From: Thermomonospora echinospora
Lineage (GTDB): Bacteria; Actinomycetota; Actinomycetes; Streptosporangiales; Streptosporangiaceae
Assembly (NCBI RefSeq): GCF_900108175.1
Contig: NZ_FNVO01000011.1
Coordinates: 186,001 to 250,000 of the forward strand
Direction: 5' to 3'
Length of the DNA stretch: 64,000 nt
Below the pieces are notes generated by a model, which worked only from the letters and a program-made list of their open reading frames with translations, searched no databases and was not told the DNA's origin. Below, one piece after another: positions 26,348 to 34,276 of this stretch (its first letter is position 1; each line of letters starts with the position of its first letter). Made by a program: the position numbers and the translations under genes.

Positions 26348-27388
26348 TCAGGACAGGCGGCGGATGCGCCAGAAGCAGAAGGCCGTGAGGCCGAGGGTGA
26401 GGACCATGTAGATCCCGGTCTCGGTCCACTGGAAGGCCCAGAAGCGGTCGGCGGGGTGATACGACACCTCTTGCCGGTAGCCGAGCCGGTTGAGCTCGTT
26501 GAGACATGGATCAGGCCCCTGCTGCCTGCGGTCGCGGAGCGCACAGGGGCCTGACGCGGTGGACACGGGGAGGACGCCGTGGACCTCGTTTCCGGACTTG
26601 TCGATGAGCCGGGTGGACAGGACCCAACCGCCCTTGTCGGGTGCCATGGCCCGCAGGTGCACGTCCACTCCTTCATCGGGCCGCAGCCCGAGCTGGTTCA
26701 GGTTCGAGGTACTGAGCTCGACGGTCGCATGGACGGGTGCGCGCAGGTGCGGGCGGACCAGCAGCGGCATGGCGACCTGTACGGCGGTGAAGACGGCCAG
26801 GGTGACGGCCATGGCGGGCAGGGCGCGGCGGACCAGCATCCCGACGGCCACGCCGAGGATGAAGGCGAAGGCCGCGTAGCCGATGGGGGCGATGCCGCGC
26901 ACGTCGAACAACAGCGGCCCCATCCTCGGGAAGCCGGGATCGTTCGCGGCGCCCGCCTGGTCGAGAGGGCTGGACCACCAGCTCAACGCGAGGCTGGCCA
27001 GCCCTGCGGTGGTCATGACGGCCAGGCCGGTGAGGGCGAGCTTGACCGCCAGCCAGCGGGTGCGGGTGATGCTCTGGTTCCACACCAGCTGGTGCGTGCC
27101 GGACTCCAGCTCCCGCGTGATCATCGGCGCTCCCCAGAAGAGCCCGATCAGGGCGGGCAGGGCCAGCATGACGGCGGTGAGGCCGAAGAAGGGTGCCTGG
27201 TTGTCCTGGAAGAAGCCCTCCCGGAACCGCGCGCAGTCGCTGCCCTGGGCGGTGCAGGCGGCGATCCCGGCGGAGTAGTCGTCGGCCAGGCCGGGGCCGG
27301 TGAGGGCCAGGACGGCGGCGAGCGCGGCGAGCGCGGCGGCCGTCGCCACCGCCGCGGCGCGGAACTGGCGCCAGGTCAGCCAGATCAT
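26348..27388 (-). CDS. ABC transporter permease
   Basis: A 346-residue ABC-2-type membrane subunit: a first helix after MIWLTWRQFR, four more in the middle, and a final one near the C-terminus, with a ~110-residue extracytoplasmic loop before it. TRELESGTHQLVWNQS between helices 2 and 3 is the coupling region that contacts the ATPase, and matches permeases of the actinomycete YtrA-linked family. Overlaps the ATPase gene by 4 bp (ATGA). Confidence 0.85.
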   Translation of the reverse strand: MIWLTWRQFRAAAVATAAALAALAAVLALTGPGLADDYSAGIAACTAQGSDCARFREGFFQDNQAPFFGLTAVMLALPALIGLFWGAPMITRELESGTHQLVWNQSITRTRWLAVKLALTGLAVMTTAGLASLALSWWSSPLDQAGAANDPGFPRMGPLLFDVRGIAPIGYAAFAFILGVAVGMLVRRALPAMAVTLAVFTAVQVAMPLLVRPHLRAPVHATVELSTSNLNQLGLRPDEGVDVHLRAMAPDKGGWVLSTRLIDKSGNEVHGVLPVSTASGPCALRDRRQQGPDPCLNELNRLGYRQEVSYHPADRFWAFQWTETGIYMVLTLGLTAFCFWRIRRLS

Positions 27389-28275
27389 CGCTGGACCTCC
27401 AGGGCGGGCCGACGGCGGGTGGCGGCGGACTTGTGCAGGTAGGCCAGGATCAGGTCCTCCAGGCTGACCTGGCTGACGGTCCAGGCGGGGTCGTGGATCG
27501 GGGCGTCGGTGCGTACCAGGAAGGTGCTCTGCCGGTCGGTGTGGCTGGCGGAGACGACATGCTGGTCGGCGGGCAGCCGGGCGGGGTCACGGCGCGGCCC
27601 GGTCAGCCGGTGGTGGGCGGCCAGCAGTTCCTCGACCTCGCCGGCCACCTGGACCCGGGAGTCCACCAGCACGATCAGATAGTCGCAGGTGCGCTCCACG
27701 TCGGAGACCAGGTGGGAGGACAGCACCACGCTGAGCCGCTGGTCGACGGCGGCCTCCATCAGGCTCTGCAGGAACTCCCGGCGGGCCAGCGGGTCCAGCG
27801 CGGCGACCGGCTCGTCCAGGAGCAGCAGCTCGGGCCGCTTGGCCAGTCCCAGCGTCAGGGCGAGCTGTGCGCGCTGCCCGCCCGACAGCTTCCCCGCCTT
27901 GCGGGCGGGGTCCAGGCCGAGCCGCTCGATCCGCTCGCGCGCCAGCGCGTCGTCCCACCCGGGGTTGAGCCGGGCGCCCAGCTTCAGGTGCTCGGCGATG
28001 CTCAGCCCGGCATAGGTGGGGGTGTCCTGGGCGACGAACCCGACCTTGGCCAGCTGACCGGGACCCGCCCCGGGGCTGCCGCCGAGCACCGTGATGCCGC
28101 CCGTGGTCGGCGTCAGCTGTCCGGCGGCCAGTTTCAGCAGCGTGGTCTTGCCCGCGCCGTTGGGCCCCACCAGGCCCACGATGTGCCCGGCCGGGATGTC
28201 CAGGGTGCAGTCGCTCAGCGCCCAGCGCTTTCCGTACCTTCTGCCCAGGCCCTCGGCCCGCAGGACGGCGCTCAC
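27385..28275 (-). CDS. ABC transporter ATP-binding protein
   Basis: A 296-residue ATPase: Walker A GPNGAGKTTLLK, Q-loop VAQDTP, signature LSGGQRAQLAL, Walker B LLLLDEP and the H-loop in SSHLVSDVE. The C-terminal ~80 residues are an extension seen in drug- and lantibiotic-type exporters. Couples to the permease by a 4-bp overlap and to the GntR gene by another, so the three are one operon. Confidence 0.93.
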   Translation of the reverse strand: MSAVLRAEGLGRRYGKRWALSDCTLDIPAGHIVGLVGPNGAGKTTLLKLAAGQLTPTTGGITVLGGSPGAGPGQLAKVGFVAQDTPTYAGLSIAEHLKLGARLNPGWDDALARERIERLGLDPARKAGKLSGGQRAQLALTLGLAKRPELLLLDEPVAALDPLARREFLQSLMEAAVDQRLSVVLSSHLVSDVERTCDYLIVLVDSRVQVAGEVEELLAAHHRLTGPRRDPARLPADQHVVSASHTDRQSTFLVRTDAPIHDPAWTVSQVSLEDLILAYLHKSAATRRRPALEVQR

Positions 28276-28664
28276 GCTATGTCCTCCTGAGCGGCGTTCC
28301 GAAAGGTGGTCATGAACAGCGCCTCGATGCTCTCGTCGTCGAGGCCGGCCCGGCGGGCCTTGGCCAGCCAGCGCCGCAGCTCCTGACGCAGCGGGCCGTG
28401 CGCGGCCAGCGAGGCGTCGGCCAGCGTCGTGGTCACGAACGTGCCCACCCCCGGCCGGGCGGCCACCAGGCCCTCGTGTTCGAGCTCCCGGTAGGCCTTG
28501 AGCACCGTGTTCGGGTTGATGGCCAGCCGCGCCACCACCTCCTTGACCGTGGGGAGCCGGTCGCCCTCGCGCAGCAGGCCCAGCCGCAGGGCCTGCCGCA
28601 CCTGGCGGACCAGCTGTTGGTACGGCGAGACACCGGACCGCTCGTCCAGATGGAACTCGATCAT
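28272..28664 (-). CDS. YtrA-subfamily GntR regulator
   Basis: A 130-residue GntR protein with a winged helix (VSPYQQLVRQVRQALRLGL, INPNTVLKAYRELEHEGLV) and a short helical tail, as in the YtrA subgroup that represses its own ABC-transporter operon, commonly in response to cell-wall-active compounds. First gene of the operon; an almost perfect 28-bp palindrome sits just upstream. Its ATG overlaps nothing upstream, and its stop overlaps the ATPase start. Confidence 0.92.
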   Translation of the reverse strand: MIEFHLDERSGVSPYQQLVRQVRQALRLGLLREGDRLPTVKEVVARLAINPNTVLKAYRELEHEGLVAARPGVGTFVTTTLADASLAAHGPLRQELRRWLAKARRAGLDDESIEALFMTTFRNAAQEDIA

Positions 28665-28679
28665 CGAAACCTCATTTAT

Positions 28680-28707
28680 CTAGTGTCCTAGTACTTTAGG
28701 ACTCTAG
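28680..28707. promoter_or_regulatory. Candidate YtrA operator
   Basis: A dyad of CTAG-t-GTCCTA (28680-28690) and TAGGAC-t-CTAG (28697-28707) with a 6-bp centre lies 16 bp upstream of the GntR start. The unusually high symmetry and position make it the probable autoregulatory site. Confidence 0.7.
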
Positions 28708-28887
28708 AGATACCCGCTGTCAACCCGGAACGAGGGACACCGGCCGGCCGCCTTCCTTTGCGGATGGCCGGTATGAGGGGTGAACGACCGATACGGTCCC
28801 TTCGTGTAAAGCGGCGACGGATCGGCGGGGTCACCGAGGCGATGACCGGTCCGGCCGCACCACGGACAGGTGAGTTGAGGAGCGTTC

Positions 28888-29517
28888 ATGTCCTATGACC
28901 TGAGCGGTCAGGTCCGGGTGGCCGTCATCTACTACTCGGCGACCGGGACGGTGTACGAGCTGGCCAAGACGGCGGCCATCGCGGCGGAGAAGGCCGGGGC
29001 CGAGGTACGGCTGCGCAAGGTCAGGGAGATGGCCCCGCAGGAAGTGATCTCCGCCAACCGGATGTGGACCGAGCACGTCCACGCCACCCGGCACATCGCC
29101 GAGGCCGGTCTGGAGGACCTCGACTGGGCGGACGCGGTGCTGCTGGGGGCGCCCACCCGGTACGGGATGCCGGCGGCGCAGCTCAAGCAGTTCATCGACA
29201 CCACCGGGCCACTGTGGGGACAGGGCCGGCTGATCAACAAGATCGCCTCGTCGTTCACCGCGACGGCCACCGCGCACGGCGGGCAGGAGGCGACGATCCT
29301 GGCGCTGAACAACACCTTCTACCACTGGGGCGCCATCATCGTCCCGCCCGGCTATGCCGACCCCGTCCAGTTCCGCGCCGGCAACCCGTACGGGACGAGC
29401 CACACTTCCCAGAACGGCGAGATCCCGCCCGGGGACGTGCAACTGGCGGCGATGGAGTTCCAGGCCAGGCGGGTGGTGGACATCGCCCAGGCGTTCAAGC
29501 GCGGCCGCATCGGCTGA
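28888..29517 (+). CDS. wrbA: WrbA-type NAD(P)H:quinone oxidoreductase (type IV)
   Basis: A 209-residue flavodoxin-like FMN protein. AVIYYSATGTVYELA is the FMN phosphate loop; PTRYGMPAAQLKQFIDTTGPLW and SSFTATATAHGGQEATI are WrbA signatures. It reduces quinones by two electrons and guards against oxidative stress. Length is normal for WrbA. A stand-alone gene with no regulator beside it. Confidence 0.92.
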   Translation: MSYDLSGQVRVAVIYYSATGTVYELAKTAAIAAEKAGAEVRLRKVREMAPQEVISANRMWTEHVHATRHIAEAGLEDLDWADAVLLGAPTRYGMPAAQLKQFIDTTGPLWGQGRLINKIASSFTATATAHGGQEATILALNNTFYHWGAIIVPPGYADPVQFRAGNPYGTSHTSQNGEIPPGDVQLAAMEFQARRVVDIAQAFKRGRIG

Positions 29518-29852
29518 CCGCCCGCACCCGCGCCGGCCATGCCGCCGGACGCCCGTGACGTGCGGCGGTGACCGCTGTCGGACACCGCGAGGGCTGTCCG
29601 GAGCACATGTGCGCAGGGGCGCGCGGGACCGTCCGAAGCGCGTGACGGAGGGGCGGGCGTGCGCTACTGTGTTCGAACCGTCGAACACAGGTTCGACGTG
29701 CGGTGACGTGCGGTGAGGTGCCGGGAGGCGGCATGGTGGCGACGCGTGCGGGCGCTCAGGCCCGGTGCCGGGGTGCGCGGCACGCGACACGCCGCAGTGC
29801 TTTCTACGGAAATCTACGGCCCCAGGTATACGAGCTCATACAGTCCGAGAGC
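29518..29852. other. Spacer with LexA-like box before the ATPase gene
   Basis: No gene is supported. It contains two overlapping dyads at 29668-29696 (described separately) and, from 29690 to 29850, low-complexity GGTG-rich sequence plus a short AT-richer patch around 29800-29850 that could hold a promoter for the ATPase. Confidence 0.5.
29681..29696. promoter_or_regulatory. Candidate LexA (SOS) box
   Basis: TCGAACACAGGTTCGA matches the actinobacterial LexA consensus, TCGAAC-N4-GTTCGA, with both 6-bp arms exact. It also overlaps a perfect 9-bp dyad TGTGTTCGA/TCGAACACA (29668-29676/29681-29689). Its distance to the ATPase start at 29853 is 157 bp, long but possible for an untranslated leader. 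Confidence 0.6.
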
Positions 29853-31046
29853 GTGGACCCCGTGCGCAACCCCTACGCCCCGGGCGCCGGGCAGCGCCCG
29901 CCGGAGCTGGCCGGGCGCGACCGCGAGCTGCGGCAGTTCGAGGTCGTGCTGGAACGGGTGGCCCGGGGACGGCCCGAACGCAGCATGATCATCACCGGGC
30001 TGCGCGGGGTCGGCAAGACGGTGCTGCTCAACACGTTCCGGTCGATGGCCATCCAGCGGCTATGGGGCACCGGCAAGATTGAGGCCCGGCCCGAGCAGTC
30101 GATCCGCCGCCCGGTGGCCTCCGCCCTGCACATGGCGATCCGCGAGCTGGCGCCCCGGCACCGCGCCCCCGAGCGCATCGAGTACTTCCTCGGCGTGCTC
30201 AAGGCGTTCGCCCAGGCCGGTGAGGAGGCCGGCGGCAAGGGCAGGGCGCGGGCGCACCGCTGGCAGCCGGGCATCGAAGTCCCGGCGGTACGGGGCCGGG
30301 CCGACTCCGGCGACCTGGAGATCGACCTGACCGAGCTGTTCGTGGACGCCGCCTCGGTCGCCACCGATCTCGGGGTCGGCATCGGGCTGTTCGTGGACGA
30401 GATGCAGGACGTGCCCGCCGACGACGTGTCCGCGCTGTGCGCCGCCTGCCATGAGCTGTCGCAGATCGGCGGCCCGCTGATCGTGGTGGGCGCGGGCCTG
30501 CCGCACCTGCCGGCCGTGCTGTCGGCCAGCAAGTCCTACTCCGAGCGGCTGTTCCGGTACGCGCGGATCGACCGCCTCGACCGCGCGTCCGCCGACCTCG
30601 CCCTGCTGGCCCCCGCCGAACGCGAGGAGGTCACCTTCACCCCCGAGGCGCTGGACGCGCTGTACGAGGCGGCCGACGGGTACCCGTACTTCGTCCAGGC
30701 GTACGCGAAGGTGGCCTGGGACATCGCACCGGCCAGCCCCATCAACGCCGAGGACATCGAGGTGGCCGCCCCGGAGGCCGAGAGCGAGCTGGCGGTGGGC
30801 TTCTTCGGCAGCCGGTACGAGCGCGCCACCCCCGCCGAACGCGACTACATGCGCGCCATGGCGATGCTGGGCGACGACCCGGTGCCGACCGCGGCGGTCG
30901 CCGAGGAGCTGGGCCGCAAGCCCTCCAGCCTGTCGCCCGCCCGGGACGGCCTGATCAAGAAGGGCCTGATCTACAGCGCCGAACGCGGCCTGGTGGCCTT
31001 CACCGTCCCGCACTTCGGCAAGTTCCTGCGCTCCCAGCCCACCTGA
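29853..31046 (+). CDS. AAA/P-loop ATPase with C-terminal winged-helix-like region
   Basis: A 397-residue ATPase beginning VDPVRNPYAPGAGQRPPELAGRD, the N-terminal block I know from actinomycete ORC/CDC6-like or STAND-type ATPases. GLRGVGKTVLL (about 50-60) is Walker A, IGLFVDEMQD is Walker B with sensor, and the C-terminal 70 residues (GRKPSSLSPARDGLIKKGLIY) look like a winged helix. A longer frame opens at 29703 but starts in low-complexity sequence; GTG 29853 begins the homology. Its role is unknown; an SOS-like box upstream hints at DNA damage response. Confidence 0.78.
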   Translation: MDPVRNPYAPGAGQRPPELAGRDRELRQFEVVLERVARGRPERSMIITGLRGVGKTVLLNTFRSMAIQRLWGTGKIEARPEQSIRRPVASALHMAIRELAPRHRAPERIEYFLGVLKAFAQAGEEAGGKGRARAHRWQPGIEVPAVRGRADSGDLEIDLTELFVDAASVATDLGVGIGLFVDEMQDVPADDVSALCAACHELSQIGGPLIVVGAGLPHLPAVLSASKSYSERLFRYARIDRLDRASADLALLAPAEREEVTFTPEALDALYEAADGYPYFVQAYAKVAWDIAPASPINAEDIEVAAPEAESELAVGFFGSRYERATPAERDYMRAMAMLGDDPVPTAAVAEELGRKPSSLSPARDGLIKKGLIYSAERGLVAFTVPHFGKFLRSQPT

Positions 31047-31346
31047 CGCCCCGGCGGCCCGCCCGCCTCTGCGGCTGTCTACCGCCGTCTACCGATTCAC
31101 CTAGAGAGCGGTAGACGGGCCTACGGGCCTGTGGTCTCAGGAAATCTAGGCATGTCTGGCCTTGATCCTAGAGAGCGCTAGATTTCGCCATGCTCTCGGG
31201 CCGACGGCCGTTGGACGACCTTGCGGGCGCTGCTCGCAGCTGAGTGGAGCGACGCCGCATGGGCCTGTGGACCTAATGCATCCTGCGTGCCCCGGCCATT
31301 ACTCTCCGGGTCGACGATGACCCGACCCCGTGAGGAGGTGCCCGAA
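31047..31346. other. Spacer with paired inverted and direct repeats
   Basis: The ATPase-esterase spacer contains an 8-bp dyad GTCTACCG/CGGTAGAC (31087-31094/31109-31116), an 8-bp dyad AAATCTAG/CTAGATTT (31142-31149/31178-31185), and the direct repeat CCTAGAGAGCG at 31100-31110 and 31167-31177. No coding frame is supported; the AGGAGG at 31333-31338 belongs to the next gene. Confidence 0.7.
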
Positions 31347-32345
31347 GTGCTGACGGACGGTGATCGGGTCGAGCCCGTACCGGCCCGCTACGAGGCGGCC
31401 GACCTCGACCGGCGGCTGAGCGGCGGGCACCAGGTCGCGTTCGCCGACGGGGAGATCCTGACGCTGGCCTGCCGGGGAACGGACGCGGTCGCCCATGTCT
31501 TCGACCTGGAGATCCCAATGGTCCCCGTGGGCGCCGCCGGCCTGCTCGCGCTGTCGCTGCGGGTGCCTCGGCTGGAGGAGGCGATCGTGAGCTTCCACTG
31601 TGAGGCCGAGCCCGCCCCGGACCGGCCGCCGGGGTACGGGCTGTGGCGGGGGCCGAAGGCGCCGCCGCCGGTGCGGCGGGCGCCGGTGACGCTCGCGCAG
31701 GTCCGGACGGTCCCCCTGCGCAGCGCCGCGCTGGGCGGGCCGCGCACGCTGCGGGTCTACCATCCGCCGATCCCGCCCGGCGCCCCCCGGCGGGTGCTGT
31801 TCGGCACCGACGGCGAGGCGTGGGAGCAGGTCGTCGAGCCGCTGATCCGCGACGGCGCGCTGCCCGCGATCATCGCGATCGGAGTGGAGAACGGCGGCCC
31901 GGCGAGGCTGCGCGAGTACGTCGCCGGGATCGACCGCGTGCGGTTCGCCGCACACCGCCGGTTCTTCGCCCGGGAGGTCGTCGGCTGGGCCGAGCGCGAA
32001 CTGGGGATCTCGCCCGACCCCGCACACCGGGCGGTCGCCGGGGTCTCCAACGGCGCCGACTTCGCCGCCGCGATCGGCGTGCTGGAACCCGGCCGCTTCG
32101 GCGGCGTCATCGCCCTGTCATGCGGCCGGATAGACCCGCGGCGCGTCCCTCCGGGCCGGGGCGGCGCGCGGCAGTGGCTGGCGGCCGGGACGCTGGAGCC
32201 GGGGTTCCGCAAGGTGACCGGCCGCTGGGCGGACGCCCTGGAACGGGCCGGCGTCGAGCATGTGCACCGGGTCCGGGTGGCGGCGCACGACCCGGCCATG
32301 TGGGGGCAGGAGGTCGCCGCAGCCCTGCCGTGGATCTTCCGGTGA
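31347..32345 (+). CDS. Esterase-like protein (enterochelin-esterase fold)
   Basis: A 332-residue protein. The N-terminal half is beta-rich, the C-terminal half an alpha/beta hydrolase resembling Fes/IroE and other esterase-D-like enzymes: a nucleophile elbow is AGVSNGADFAAAIG and the terminal AAHDPAMWGQEVAAALPWIF carries the histidine. Such proteins hydrolyse ferric-siderophore or sugar esters. GTG 31347 is set by AGGAGG 8 nt upstream; an in-frame ATG at 31317 has no such site. No siderophore genes are near. Confidence 0.72.
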   Translation: MLTDGDRVEPVPARYEAADLDRRLSGGHQVAFADGEILTLACRGTDAVAHVFDLEIPMVPVGAAGLLALSLRVPRLEEAIVSFHCEAEPAPDRPPGYGLWRGPKAPPPVRRAPVTLAQVRTVPLRSAALGGPRTLRVYHPPIPPGAPRRVLFGTDGEAWEQVVEPLIRDGALPAIIAIGVENGGPARLREYVAGIDRVRFAAHRRFFAREVVGWAERELGISPDPAHRAVAGVSNGADFAAAIGVLEPGRFGGVIALSCGRIDPRRVPPGRGGARQWLAAGTLEPGFRKVTGRWADALERAGVEHVHRVRVAAHDPAMWGQEVAAALPWIFR

Positions 32346-32381
32346 CGGGCGCGGGATCTCCCGGCGACGGGCGCGCGGGCC

Positions 32382-32504
32382 GGATCCGGTCGTACCGCCG
32401 GGTCCGCAGGTCGGATCCGGCCGTACCGTCGCAGGTCCACGGGCCGGTCCGGTCGTACCGCCGGGCGCGGGCCGGATCCGGTCATTCTGTCGGGTCTGCG
32501 GGCC
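32382..32504 (+). repeat. Four degenerate ~31-bp tandem repeats upstream of the graspetide-type cluster
   Basis: Four units start at 32382, 32413, 32446 and 32474, each beginning GGATCCGG or GGTCCGG and sharing a GTACCG-type centre. Units are 28-33 bp. The rest of the spacer to 32647 shows no gene; a TTGACG hexamer at 32506-32511 could be part of a promoter for the downstream cluster. Confidence 0.7.
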
Positions 32505-32647
32505 CTTGACGGCTTTGGTGGCCCTGTTCCGACTGTCCGGTTTGAGTCTGTGGGCCCTGGGCGTCCACCCGGGGCCGTGAGAGCGTCGAAGCAGTCCAGC
32601 AGAGCGGGAGGAGGCCCCATGCCCCTCTGGTCACCGGTGGCGGCAGG

Positions 32648-32944
32648 ATGACCTTCCTGCGCCTCGACCCTCCGGAACTGACCGGGACGAACATGGTCGT
32701 CCGCGCGGTCCCGGCCGACGCCAGAGCGCTCCGCAGGTCCGATCCGCACGCCCCCTTCGCCTATCTCTACGAGCAGCCGCCGCCGTTCTCCCCGGAGGAG
32801 GACATCGTGCTCGCCGCCGGCCACTACGACGAGGTCAACCTCGTGTGGTCCTTCTCCGGAGAGATCCACGGCATCACCGGCATCACCGAACCCCGACCGT
32901 CCCCCGAATCCCTCGAAGGAGGAGCCCCATGTCCACCGTCCTGA
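32648..32944 (+). CDS. Candidate graspetide precursor A (98 aa)
   Basis: A 98-residue peptide that I infer to be a substrate of the adjacent ATP-grasp ligase. It shares with precursor B the pattern PFAYLY, then a 16-residue insert, GHYD and, six residues later, Trp. A C-terminal segment after GHYD (VWSFSGEIHGITGITE) contains Ser, Thr and Glu that could be joined as esters or amides. It overlaps precursor B by 16 nt in another frame. The ATG at 32648 has only a modest GGCAGG upstream. No Cys-based chemistry is suggested. Not similar to the classical microviridin core PFFARFL or TxKxPSD. Confidence 0.7.
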   Translation: MTFLRLDPPELTGTNMVVRAVPADARALRRSDPHAPFAYLYEQPPPFSPEEDIVLAAGHYDEVNLVWSFSGEIHGITGITEPRPSPESLEGGAPCPPS

Positions 32945-33255
32945 CCAAGAACCCCCTGTGGACCAGCCGGTCCATGCTCCCCAGCGAGCCCCTCAAGCTG
33001 GAGGAGTCGGTGCTGAACCCGACCACTCCCGAGGAGTCACGCCCGCTGGCCTATCTCTACTGCGACTGGGACCCGGGCATCAGCGGCGACAGCTCGCCCG
33101 AGGTCGAGTTCGGCCACTACGACCCCGTGACCCAGACCTGGGACGACACCAACAGCCCCATCAAGGCCGGCGTCATCACCCAGACCAGGCGGTGGACCGA
33201 GTACGCCCCGGGCACCGGCTGGTGGGACTACGTGTCCGACGACGCCTGCCAGTAA
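32929..33255 (+). CDS. Candidate graspetide precursor B (108 aa)
   Basis: A 108-residue peptide with a strong AAGGAGG site. PLAYLY (near 42), a 17-residue insert rich in Asp, Ser and Glu (ISGDSSPEVEF), GHYD, PVTQTW and a C-terminal tail of Thr, Trp, Asp and Glu repeat the layout of precursor A, so A and B are paralogues. The DPVTQT element recalls the leader of TgmA-type ATP-grasp-modified peptides. Only 10 nt separate it from the ligase gene. Which Ser/Thr/Asp/Glu pairs are cross-linked is not known. Confidence 0.78.
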   Translation: MSTVLTKNPLWTSRSMLPSEPLKLEESVLNPTTPEESRPLAYLYCDWDPGISGDSSPEVEFGHYDPVTQTWDDTNSPIKAGVITQTRRWTEYAPGTGWWDYVSDDACQ

Positions 33256-33265
33256 GGGCGGCGGA

Positions 33266-34276
33266 ATGACCTCAGCCCAGCCGACCGTGCTGATCCTGAC
33301 CCAGGAGTTCGATCCCACTGTGGACCCCGTCGTCCGCAGTCTCGGGGAGAAGGGCGCCACGGTCGTACGGGTCGATCTGAGCTACTTCCCGCAGCACCTG
33401 TCGTTCACCACCGCGAACTTCGGCGGTGGACGGCGGGTGCTGCGGCACCAGGACCGCACCGTCGACCTCCAGGAGGTCTCCGGCGTCTGGTACCGCCGCC
33501 CGACCGCCTTCGTCTTCGACGAGACGATGGGCGAGGCGGAACGGCAGTTCGCGCACAAGGAGGCCCGGCACGGCATCGGCGGGATCCTGCGCGGCACCGA
33601 CTGCCTGTGGGTCAACCGCCCCGACCTCGACGCGGTCGCCGAGCTCAAGCCCTACCAGCTCACGCTCGCCGAGAAGGCCGGGCTCCACGTCCCCCGCACC
33701 CTGCTCACCAACGACCCGCAGGAGGCCGCCGCGATGGTGCGCGACAGCCCCCGGCCCGTCGTCTACAAGGCCCTGAGCGGCGGGGTGGTCCCCTACCCCG
33801 GAGGATTCCCGAGCGGGCTGCTCACCACCGTGGTCGGTGACGAGTTCGCCGAGCACGCCGAACGGGTGCGGCACACCATCTGCATGTTCCAGGAGTACGT
33901 GGAGAAGGCCTATGAGATAAGGCTGACCGTCATCGGCAACACCTACTTCCCCGTGGTGATCCGTTCCCAGGACAACGACGCCACCAAAGTGGACTGGCGG
34001 GGCGCCGACCACCAGCCCTACGGGGACTACGAGCCGCTGCCCGAGGAGGTCGTCAAGGGCGTCCAGGCGCTGCTCGGGGAGCTCGGCCTGGTCTACGGCG
34101 CCGTCGACTTCATCGTCACACCGGAGGGAGAGTACGTCTTCCTGGAGGTCAACCCGGGCGGCCAGTTCATCTGGATGCAGCACGAACTGGGCCTTCCGCT
34201 CAGCGACTGCATCGCCGACCTGCTGATGGCCGGCGGCCCGTTCCACCGCGACGAAGTCACCCAGGTCGGCTACTGA
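33266..34276 (+). CDS. MvdD/TgmB-type ATP-grasp peptide maturase (graspetide ligase)
   Basis: A 336-residue ATP-grasp enzyme. Residues 1-115 form the pre-ATP-grasp domain typical of this family (VLILTQEFDPTVDPVVRSL, VSGVWYRRPTAF), followed by the ATP-grasp fold with VVYKALSGG (ATP-binding Lys), FQEYVEKAYEIRLTVIG, and the magnesium-binding YVFLEVNPGGQFIWMQ. It would activate side-chain carboxylates of the precursor as acyl phosphates and form ester or amide macrocycles. Directly after precursor B and before an exporter. Lacks the methyltransferase that accompanies some actinomycete members. Confidence 0.93.
   Translation: MTSAQPTVLILTQEFDPTVDPVVRSLGEKGATVVRVDLSYFPQHLSFTTANFGGGRRVLRHQDRTVDLQEVSGVWYRRPTAFVFDETMGEAERQFAHKEARHGIGGILRGTDCLWVNRPDLDAVAELKPYQLTLAEKAGLHVPRTLLTNDPQEAAAMVRDSPRPVVYKALSGGVVPYPGGFPSGLLTTVVGDEFAEHAERVRHTICMFQEYVEKAYEIRLTVIGNTYFPVVIRSQDNDATKVDWRGADHQPYGDYEPLPEEVVKGVQALLGELGLVYGAVDFIVTPEGEYVFLEVNPGGQFIWMQHELGLPLSDCIADLLMAGGPFHRDEVTQVGY

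Noticed and set aside
29703-29852. N-terminal extension of the ATPase from the ATG at 29703
   Set aside because: The extension is Arg/Gly-rich low-complexity sequence; the conserved start VDPVRNPYAPG is 50 codons later.
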